13,080 nucleotides of DNA from contig CACZQT010000406.1 in NCBI GenBank assembly GCA_902783295.1, positions 1-13,080 on the forward strand, given 5' to 3'. Below the pieces are notes generated by a model. That model searched no databases, was not told the DNA's origin, and worked only from the letters and a program-made list of their open reading frames with translations. This DNA is from an uncultured Lachnospiraceae bacterium. Its GTDB lineage: Bacteria > Bacillota > Clostridia > Lachnospirales > Lachnospiraceae. Shown here in pieces: positions 6,462-12,262 of this stretch (position 1 is its first letter; each line of letters begins with the position of its first letter). The translations under genes and the position numbers were made by a program.

Positions 6462-7193
6462 ATGCCGCTGTTTTTGACGTTTCTGCTGGGATTGTTTATT
6501 GTTTTAGGCGCGCTGATTCCGCGCCTTCTGAAGCACGAGCATGCTTTCGAGCAGCTCTCGATTGCCGTCGCATTCGGTACGATGGCGATGATGGCCATCT
6601 TTGAACTGCCCGAGGAAGCGATGGAAAGCCTTAACGGGAACCTCGCTGCGGTGATCATTCCGGCCGTTCTCGGCGTGGCTTTTATGAAAGGGCTGGACCG
6701 GTTTATTCCGGATCACGATGATGTGATCGGGTTCGACCACGAATGTTCGGAAGAAAACGTGTCGCATATCGGCGTTATCTCCACGATCGCTGTCGTAATC
6801 CATAATGTCGTTGAAGGAATGGCCGTATTCTCCTTTTCCAGGCAGGCACTGGCCACTGGCATGGTTATGGCTTTCGGGATCGGACTGCATAACATTCCTA
6901 TGGGTATGGTGATAGACTCCACGCTTCAGCATGAAAGCCGGAAAAAAAGATGGATTCTGCTGGGAGCGGCTTCCATATCTACCTTCGTCGGCGGGATTCT
7001 TGCCGCCTGCCTGTGGACAGTCATTACGGATTTTGTGATCGGAATCCTGATCAGCATTGCGCTGGGAATGATGGTCTACATCATTGTCTTTGAACTGGCT
7101 CCGCATCTGATGCACGAAAAAAACCGGCTGCTTTCCGTGGCCGGAATCGCGATAGGCATCGCGATTATGCTGCTGAGCCGGCTGTTTGAATAA
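6462..7193 (+). CDS. ZIP-family divalent metal transporter
   Basis: ZIP proteins carry Zn2+, Fe2+, Mn2+ or similar ions into the cytoplasm through eight transmembrane helices. The 243-residue protein has hydrophobic spans from the first residues to the C-terminus. TM4 carries HNVVEG (114-119) and TM5 carries HNIPMG (143-148), the positions of the paired HNxPEG metal-site motifs in bacterial ZupT-like proteins. The TM5 glutamate is replaced by methionine and the TM4 proline by valine, so the binuclear metal site is altered. A histidine/aspartate-rich loop (DHDDVIGFDHE, 84-94) lies between TM3 and TM4, as in other ZIPs. The ATG at 6462 follows CGGAG at a rather long spacing. It is monocistronic, flanked by terminators on both sides. 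A link to the sugar genes is not obvious, although UxuA needs a divalent metal. Confidence 0.88.
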   Translation: MPLFLTFLLGLFIVLGALIPRLLKHEHAFEQLSIAVAFGTMAMMAIFELPEEAMESLNGNLAAVIIPAVLGVAFMKGLDRFIPDHDDVIGFDHECSEENVSHIGVISTIAVVIHNVVEGMAVFSFSRQALATGMVMAFGIGLHNIPMGMVIDSTLQHESRKKRWILLGAASISTFVGGILAACLWTVITDFVIGILISIALGMMVYIIVFELAPHLMHEKNRLLSVAGIAIGIAIMLLSRLFE

Positions 7194-7211
7194 TTTCCAT
7201 CAGAAAGAAGA

Positions 7212-7255
7212 AGCCGTGGTATCTGGAAGAGAACTTCCGGGCACCACGGTTTTTC
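7212..7255 (+). terminator. Intrinsic terminator between convergent ZIP gene and uxuB
   Basis: AGCCGTGGT and ACCACGG form the base and CTGGAAG/CTTCCGG (one G-T pair) the top of a stem with an AGAA loop, followed by TTTTT (7250-7254). It sits 20 bases after the ZIP stop and about 25 bases beyond the end of uxuB on the other strand. The T-run serves the plus-strand transcript best. On the minus strand the tail is CTTCTTCTTTC, so it may be weakly bidirectional. Confidence 0.85.
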
Positions 7256-7277
7256 TGATTTCATCAGGTTTCTTATA

Positions 7278-8948
7278 TCAACTGTTCTCTACAGCCTGGT
7301 GCAGTACCTGCCGTACAGCACCGGGGCCGGCCAGCATCCCGGCAAAATACCGGCAGACCAGCGGGCTCATTCCGGTCGTTACGAGATTGACTCCGAAGAT
7401 CTGCTCATTTTCCAGAAGAGGGCGGAGCGTTTCTTCGAGGGAAGAGACGGAAGGTGCTTCGCATTGTGCACACTGCGGCAAGGACGCCGCCGGCATTCTT
7501 AAATCTCGGACAAAGGCTGCGGCATATTCCAGCATCGGGTCAGGGCTTGGCGTATATAGATTTCCCGCATCATCGATTCCCATCAGGCAGCGCAGCCAGG
7601 CCGCAAAGACCAGGGGAATCATTTTCAGGGACGTTACATCTTTGGAAGGATCTTTCATGTAAGCTTTGATGGTTTCTCCGAAGCGGATCGGCAGTTTTTG
7701 CGAAGTATCTGTCGCGATCCTCCACGGGGTATCCGGCAGGAAGGGATTCGGCAGGCGTATTTCGCACACTGTGCGAAGGAATTCTTCCGGCAAGAGAATT
7801 CCGGGATTTTCCACGACGGGCAGCCCTTCTCCCCGCCCAAGTCTTTGGATCAGCAAAGCGAGATCCGGGTCTTTGACCTCTTCGGAAATCCGGTCAAATC
7901 CCAGCAGACAGCCGAACAGCGCCAGTGCTGTGTGCAGGGGGTTCAGGCAGGTGCAGACTTTCATTCTTTCTGCTCTGTTCACCGTATTCCGGTCTGTCAG
8001 ATAAAATCCGGCTTTTTCAAAAGGAGGACGGCCATTCGGGAACGTGTCTTCTATCACCAGATATTCGCTTTCCTCTGCATTGACAAAAGGAGCGCTTTTT
8101 GTACCTTCGGCGGAGAGAGAGATTTCCATGCCGCCAATTCCGTCAGCAGCCAGGATGCTCCGGATTTTATCATCCGGGCCGGGTGTGATTTTATCAATCA
8201 TCGTCCAGGGGAAACTGATCCGGTGCGGATCCCCGACGTAGGCGGCAAATCCGGTGGGAGCCAGACCGGTTTCCTCCCAGCCTTCTGCGAAAGTCATCAT
8301 GGCTTCCCGGAGCTTGTCCCCATTGTGGGAACAGTTGTCCATACTGACCATGGCGAGAGGCGCCGCCCCGGAGCGAAATCTTGCCAGCAGCAGGGCAGCC
8401 ACCTTTCCCTGGTAGCTGCCGGCTGTTTCCGGTCCCTTTTCCAGATCCGCTGCGATTTCCGGGAGAAGGTTCCCTGCTGCGTCTCTCAGACGGTATCCTT
8501 TTTCCGTGATTGTAAAGCTGACCACCTGCAGCGAATCCGCGGCAAAAATCTCTTCCAGACGTTCCTGTTCCCGGGAATCCCCGGAATACAGATACCGGGT
8601 TTCGGCTATACTCCCGATCACCGTCTTTTCGACAGAGCCGTCTGATTTGAGAGTAACCAGAATGCAGAGATGGTCGTGGCCATCGTTCTGGGTACGCCGG
8701 GCAGGAGTGTCCCGGCGCTCCACCGAAATGATCCCACTGTCTATCTGCCCGTTATTCAGAAGCGTCTGGGCCGCATTTGCCAGAAGTGCCTTAAAAATAT
8801 TGCCGGGGCCGAAATGAACCCATCGGGGATTCCGGGAAGTCTCTTCCCGTATCTCTTTCCGGTCATACTCCGGAAGGCAATAGCCTTTGGAAACCCAGTT
8901 TTCCCGGTTTGCCAGACCGGTATCGTTCAGTATAAGATGCTCCCGCAT
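7278..8948 (-). CDS. uxuB: Fructuronate reductase / mannitol dehydrogenase family, long form
   Basis: This NAD(P)-dependent polyol/sugar-acid oxidoreductase most likely reduces D-fructuronate to D-mannonate, the substrate of UxuA. It has 556 residues, longer than the roughly 480-residue enterobacterial enzyme but like the long clostridial form. The N-terminal dinucleotide region has HFGPGNIFKALLA (45-57). Other family motifs are VSMDNCSHNG (201-210), FPWTMIDKITP (246-256), and the catalytic K330-x5-N336-x2-H339 set in MKVCTCLNPLHTALA. A conserved LPNPFLPDTPWRIATDTSQK block (399-418) follows. The ATG at 8948 has AAAGGAGG five bases upstream. The gene stands alone on the minus strand, away from uxuA, and is divergent to the ABC importer. 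Mannitol, altronate or another sugar acid cannot be excluded from sequence, but the pathway context fits fructuronate. Confidence 0.9.
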   Translation of the reverse strand: MREHLILNDTGLANRENWVSKGYCLPEYDRKEIREETSRNPRWVHFGPGNIFKALLANAAQTLLNNGQIDSGIISVERRDTPARRTQNDGHDHLCILVTLKSDGSVEKTVIGSIAETRYLYSGDSREQERLEEIFAADSLQVVSFTITEKGYRLRDAAGNLLPEIAADLEKGPETAGSYQGKVAALLLARFRSGAAPLAMVSMDNCSHNGDKLREAMMTFAEGWEETGLAPTGFAAYVGDPHRISFPWTMIDKITPGPDDKIRSILAADGIGGMEISLSAEGTKSAPFVNAEESEYLVIEDTFPNGRPPFEKAGFYLTDRNTVNRAERMKVCTCLNPLHTALALFGCLLGFDRISEEVKDPDLALLIQRLGRGEGLPVVENPGILLPEEFLRTVCEIRLPNPFLPDTPWRIATDTSQKLPIRFGETIKAYMKDPSKDVTSLKMIPLVFAAWLRCLMGIDDAGNLYTPSPDPMLEYAAAFVRDLRMPAASLPQCAQCEAPSVSSLEETLRPLLENEQIFGVNLVTTGMSPLVCRYFAGMLAGPGAVRQVLHQAVENS

Positions 8949-8983
8949 GGCAGCCTCCTTTGCAGAAAATGACAGACAGTATT

Positions 8984-9031
8984 CCGGAACAGCTGCAGCC
9001 TTTTCCCGGCTGTTCCGGTTTCCGGAGCCGG
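8984..9031 (-). promoter_or_regulatory. uxuB leader with two mutually exclusive hairpins
   Basis: Read on the minus strand, segment 1 (9031-9022, CCGGCTCCGG) pairs with segment 2 (9018-9006) over 10 bp with a 3-base bulge. The same segment 2 (9018-9009, CCGGAACAGC) alternatively pairs perfectly with segment 3 (8993-8984, GCTGTTCCGG). Both lie between the predicted transcription start near 9036 and the ribosome site at 8961-8954. There is no T-run, so any switching would act on translation or RNA stability. Confidence 0.45.
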
Positions 9032-9042
9032 ACTCTTTCTAT

Positions 9043-9070
9043 ATTATATATCATGAAAGAAGGATCACAA
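9043..9070 (-). promoter_or_regulatory. Predicted uxuB promoter
   Basis: On the minus strand, TTGTGA (9070-9065) is followed after 16 bases by a perfect TATAAT (9048-9043). The expected start near 9036 leaves a leader of about 88 bases. The spacer ends in TTTCATGATA, the candidate operator shared with the ABC importer. Confidence 0.65.
9049..9058. promoter_or_regulatory. Candidate operator TATCATGAAA in the uxuB promoter spacer
   Basis: On the minus strand this reads TTTCATGATA, one base from the perfect palindrome TTTCATGAAA at 9167. It abuts the uxuB -10, a position where a bound protein would block RNA polymerase. It is flanked by a wider TCTTTC-15-GAAAGA inverted repeat (9035-9061). Confidence 0.5.
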
Positions 9071-9159
9071 CCGAAAAGACAGCAAATCCGCACAGGACAC
9101 CGGCCAGGAATGGAAAGAATAAAAATATCACAATTTTCGCTGATTTAAGCTTTTTTCAA

Positions 9160-9188
9160 TTTACATTTTCATGAAATTATGCTATTAT
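9160..9188 (+). promoter_or_regulatory. Predicted promoter of the ABC importer operon
   Basis: TTTACA (9160-9165), a 17-base spacer and TATTAT (9183-9188) with a TGC extended -10 give a good promoter. The transcript would start near 9195, about 53 bases before the ATG at 9248. Confidence 0.68.
9167..9176. promoter_or_regulatory. Candidate operator TTTCATGAAA in the ABC importer promoter
   Basis: This perfect 10-bp palindrome lies wholly within the -35/-10 spacer of the importer promoter. It matches TTTCACGAAA at 1904-1913 in nine of ten bases and the uxuB site in nine of ten. This suggests shared control by one repressor. Confidence 0.55.
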
Positions 9189-9247
9189 GAATCATAACCG
9201 TGCTGTGGATTCTCCAGCATGCAATATATCACAAGGAGGAAAACTCA

Positions 9248-10321
9248 ATGAGGAACAAAAAATGGTTGGCTGTTGTCGCATCTGTACTTACCCTTGCGAT
9301 GCTGTTCACCCTGGTTCCTGCTCAGAAAGCAGAAGCCGTTGATCTGAACAGCATGTCTGTGGAAGAACTGGTCGAAGCTGCAAAGGCAGAGGGCGATGTA
9401 CAATCCGTCGGTATGCCTGATGAATGGGCAGACTGGGGCTCCCTGTGGAACTACATGTCCGAGAACTATGGACTTACCCATGGTGACGTGGATATGTCTT
9501 CGGCGGAAGAACTTCAGATGTTCGTAACCGAAGGCGAGCATGGTACGAAGGATATCGGCGATGTCGGCTATGCCTTCACCTCTCAGGTCATTTCGGAAGA
9601 TCTTACCCAGGGTTACAAGACCTCTTACTGGGATTCCGTTCCGGACTGGGCGAAGGGTGAAGACGGCAAATGGATGGTCGCCTATACCGGCGCTACCACA
9701 TTCCTGGTAAATACCGACCTGATCGAAGGCGAAGCCCCTACATCCTGGGCGGATATCAAGGAAGGCACCTATAAAGTAGCTATCGGCGATATCAACGGCG
9801 GAAATGCCCAGGGCGCTATCATCGCTTCCAACTTCGCACTTGGCGGCGACCTGACCAACCTGGATCCCGCGATCGAATTCTGGACCGAGATGGCTCAGGC
9901 AGGGCGTATCAATTCCCTGGATATCGTACAGCAGAACTTCGAAATCGGCGAAGTAACGGTCGGCGTTGTATGGAGCTTCACCGGTATTCCTTATTCCAAG
10001 AACATCACCAACTATAAGATGGTTGCCAATACACCTACCGACGGTGCCATCCTGAATGGTTATGCTTCCGTTATCAACAAGTATGCTCCTCATCCCTGCG
10101 CTGCCGCTCTTACCCGTGAGGTAATGTTCAGCGACGAAGGACAGGCTTTCCTGGCAAATGCAGGCGCGGTGCCCACCAGAACCGACCTTCAGATCGAAGG
10201 CTTTGATCCGGACGCCTATGCAAATGCTGTTCCGATTACGGACCCTGCCGCTTATTCCGCAGCATGCGAAGAGCTCGTTACCAGATGGATGGAAGAGGTC
10301 CTTCCACTGATCAACCAGTAA
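9248..10321 (+). CDS. ABC transporter extracellular solute-binding protein, AfuA/PotD-like
   Basis: This is the ligand-binding component of the importer encoded downstream. I chose ATG at 9248 because AAGGAGG lies about ten bases upstream; the frame is open 16 codons further but without a ribosome site. The 357-residue product begins with a Sec signal peptide (positive MRNKK, hydrophobic core to about residue 23, cleavage likely after AEA at 30). There is no lipobox cysteine. The mature part is a type II periplasmic-binding fold of the AfuA/SBP-6 class: YAFTSQV (108-114), a GATTFLVNTDLI segment (strand and hinge), PTSWADIKEGTYK, and a C-terminal MFSDEGQAFLANAGAVPTR. The family binds ferric ion, polyamines, thiamine, aminoethylphosphonate or sugar phosphates. 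No tyrosine pair typical of iron binding can be assigned confidently. Divergence from uxuB suggests a sugar acid or a derivative. Confidence 0.88.
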   Translation: MRNKKWLAVVASVLTLAMLFTLVPAQKAEAVDLNSMSVEELVEAAKAEGDVQSVGMPDEWADWGSLWNYMSENYGLTHGDVDMSSAEELQMFVTEGEHGTKDIGDVGYAFTSQVISEDLTQGYKTSYWDSVPDWAKGEDGKWMVAYTGATTFLVNTDLIEGEAPTSWADIKEGTYKVAIGDINGGNAQGAIIASNFALGGDLTNLDPAIEFWTEMAQAGRINSLDIVQQNFEIGEVTVGVVWSFTGIPYSKNITNYKMVANTPTDGAILNGYASVINKYAPHPCAAALTREVMFSDEGQAFLANAGAVPTRTDLQIEGFDPDAYANAVPITDPAAYSAACEELVTRWMEEVLPLINQ

Positions 10322-10333
10322 TTCTGACACTGT

Positions 10334-10368
10334 GAGGGGGGCTGCACAAGCCCCCCTCTTTGAGGGGG
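10334..10368 (+). terminator. GC-rich hairpin after the binding-protein gene
   Basis: GAGGGGGGCT (10334-10343) and AGCCCCCCTC (10349-10358) form a perfect 10-bp stem with a GCACA loop, followed by only TTT. The C-run can alternatively pair with GAGGGGG at 10362-10368. It sits 13 bases after the binding-protein stop. Such structures often reduce read-through so that the binding protein is made in excess over the permeases, and may protect the 3' end. Confidence 0.6.
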
Positions 10369-10448
10369 ACGGCACGAAGAGCAGTTTTATACCGGACGGA
10401 GGTGACTCTCTGCTCTGCAGAGGGAGTAAAAAACTGACCCGCCTGAAA

Positions 10449-10498
10449 TCTCCCTCAGTCAGCTTCGCTGACAGCTCCCTCGGAGAGGGAGCCTTTTT
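10449..10498. repeat. CTCCCTC/GAGGGAG intergenic repeat element with terminator-like hairpin
   Basis: The stretch has CTCCCTC (10450-10456), a perfect GTCAGC-TTC-GCTGAC hairpin (10458-10472), then GCTCCCTC-GGA-GAGGGAGC (10474-10492) followed by CTTTTT. This arrangement resembles, from memory, dispersed intergenic repeats of many gut Clostridia. The last hairpin also has the form of an intrinsic terminator on the plus strand. A partial related GAGGGAGT motif with the palindrome CTCTGCAGAG lies just upstream (10413-10427). It interrupts the ABC operon between the binding-protein and permease genes. Copy number cannot be judged from this window. Confidence 0.6.
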
Positions 10499-10572
10499 AT
10501 CATCACATAGAAAATCCCCGGAGAATTTCCTGCGAGGTAAAATATCTCGAATCCATTTCTGAAAAATGCTGC

Positions 10573-11454
10573 ATGGATGACCTGAACACAGAGAAAACGC
10601 CTATGAATAAGAAAAAATATATTTATCTGATTGCTCTGCTTCCGTTCCTGCTGGTTGCCTTCATGTACGAGATCATCCCTCTGATCACGATTATTATCAA
10701 CAGCTTCAGGCCGGATACCGGAGGAGCGTTTACGCTTGAGAATTACGAGAAGATAGCGTCCAAGCTTCTTTATCAGAAAGCCATTTACAACAGCATTAAG
10801 ATTTCCATGATCTCTGCTGTGGCAGGCATTATCATCGCATTCTTCGGGGCACGGGCTGCGCATCAGGCCACCGGAAAAATCCATCATATCTTCATGGCGA
10901 TTCTGAACATGGTCTCCAATTTCGCCGGCATCCCGCTTGCCTTTGCCTATATGATTCTGCTTGGAAATGCAGGCGTCATGACGCAGCTGGGCCGTACCCT
11001 GGGAATCTCCGCCATCGCGGATTTCAACCTGTACTCCACGAACGGCGTCAGCCTGATTTATGTTTATTTCCAGATTCCTCTTTCTACGCTGCTTCTGATT
11101 CCGGCTTTTGAAGGCGTAAGAAAGGAATGGCAGGAAGCTTCTACACTTCTGGGCGCCAGTAAAACCCGTTTCTGGACGGACGTCGGCATACCGGTGCTGA
11201 TGCCCAGTATCATGGGAACCTTCAGTGTTCTTTTCGCGAATGCTCTGGCTGCCTACGCTACGGTGTACGCGATCATGATGAACAGCATTTCCCTGCTTCC
11301 CATCCAGATCGCAGGCTGCTTCGTCGGTGAAGTCAAGATCCGCAAAGGGCTGGGCGGCGCTCTTTCCGTCGTTATGATGATCATTATGGTAATCATGATT
11401 CTGATCACGAACGCCATAAGCAGCCGGTTTCAGAAAGGAGGGAAGAAATCATGA
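10573..11454 (+). CDS. ABC transporter permease 1 (PotB/AfuB-like)
   Basis: This is one half of the membrane channel of the importer. The 293-residue protein has about six membrane spans: near 16-44, 73-95, 105-131, 158-178, 212-236 and 261-282. The EAA loop that docks onto the ATPase is clear at 188-212 (EASTLLGASKTRFWTDVGIP, then VLMPS), with the conserved glycine at 194. The start is uncertain. ATG at 10573 has no good ribosome site, and ATG at 10603 (eleventh codon), just before the charged NKKK and the first span, has only a weak AGAGAA. The gene follows a 251-base gap containing two terminator-like structures. It may depend on read-through from the binding-protein promoter, as I see no convincing local promoter. 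Its stop overlaps the next permease start by four bases. Confidence 0.9.
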   Translation: MDDLNTEKTPMNKKKYIYLIALLPFLLVAFMYEIIPLITIIINSFRPDTGGAFTLENYEKIASKLLYQKAIYNSIKISMISAVAGIIIAFFGARAAHQATGKIHHIFMAILNMVSNFAGIPLAFAYMILLGNAGVMTQLGRTLGISAIADFNLYSTNGVSLIYVYFQIPLSTLLLIPAFEGVRKEWQEASTLLGASKTRFWTDVGIPVLMPSIMGTFSVLFANALAAYATVYAIMMNSISLLPIQIAGCFVGEVKIRKGLGGALSVVMMIIMVIMILITNAISSRFQKGGKKS

Positions 11455-12248
11455 AGAAATCCGAGAAAGGCCCCGTCATTGTTCTCGTTCTGATTCTGAT
11501 CTACCTTCTGATACCGCTGGTGGTTTCGATCATCTATTCCATGTTTTCAAACTGGACCGGGATCGTTCCGAAGGGATTTACACTGAAAACGTATGAGAAT
11601 CTCTTTAAGGATAAGGAATTCCTGGCCAGTCTCGGCCGCACGATCGTGATCGCCATCATCCCGATCATTCTGACAATTGTCCTGGTTCTGCTGGCGCTTT
11701 TCGCGGCGACGATTTATTTCCCGAGACTGGAAAAATATGTGCAGATCATCTGCATGATTCCTTATACAATTCAGGGAGTTATCCTTTCCGTCAGTATCCT
11801 GTCCCTGTACGTCGGCAATCCTACGTTCTTGAGCAACCGTATCGTCATGCTGATCGGGGCGTACTGCATTATCATACTGCCGTACATCTATCAGGGGATC
11901 CGCAACGGAATGCGGGCTGTCAACATGCCGGTACTTCTGGAAGCGGCGGAAATGCTTGGCGCTTCCCGTATCTATGCATTCTTCCGTGTAATTGTGCCGA
12001 ATATTCTTTCAGCCATCGTTGTTTCATCCCTGCTGGCCGTGGGCATTATATTCGGTGATTATGTCCTGGTCAGGAATCTGGCAAGTTCCGCATGGCCGAA
12101 CGTGCAGATCTATCTGTACCAGTCCATGAAGTCGGACAGTATGAAATCCAGCGCCGTATTCGTCGTCATTATGGCCGTAACATTTGCGATCTCCGCCGTG
12201 GTGCTTTATCTGCGGAGTCGTGAGAGCCGCGGAAGAAGAGCACACTAG
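11451..12248 (+). CDS. ABC transporter permease 2 (PotC/AfuC-position)
   Basis: This is the second half of the importer channel, 265 residues with about six spans: near 8-31, 63-90, 97-121, 130-148, 185-205 and 235-254. The EAA loop is at 163-183 (LEAAEMLGASRIYAFFRVIVP), closer to consensus than that of permease 1. An AGGAGG ribosome site lies near the end of the upstream gene and the ATGA overlap shows translational coupling, which suits equal production of the heterodimer. The C-terminus is a short basic tail (RSRESRGRRAH). The protein belongs to the inner-membrane component class of iron/polyamine/thiamine-type importers, and the substrate cannot be inferred from it alone. Confidence 0.92.
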   Translation: MKKSEKGPVIVLVLILIYLLIPLVVSIIYSMFSNWTGIVPKGFTLKTYENLFKDKEFLASLGRTIVIAIIPIILTIVLVLLALFAATIYFPRLEKYVQIICMIPYTIQGVILSVSILSLYVGNPTFLSNRIVMLIGAYCIIILPYIYQGIRNGMRAVNMPVLLEAAEMLGASRIYAFFRVIVPNILSAIVVSSLLAVGIIFGDYVLVRNLASSAWPNVQIYLYQSMKSDSMKSSAVFVVIMAVTFAISAVVLYLRSRESRGRRAH

Positions 12249-12262
12249 GAGGAAAGCCGTTC

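Noticed and set aside
7698..8645. 315-codon plus-strand open frame opposite uxuB
   Set aside because: It is a shadow of uxuB, which is intact and motif-complete.
9245..10375. 376-codon minus-strand open frame opposite the binding-protein gene
   Set aside because: The plus-strand product has a signal peptide and SBP fold motifs. The minus frame has none.
10533..10549. 7-bp hairpin CGAGGTA-AAA-TATCTCG before permease 1
   Set aside because: It is short, AT-rich, includes a G-T pair and lacks a T-run. It is too weak to claim a function.
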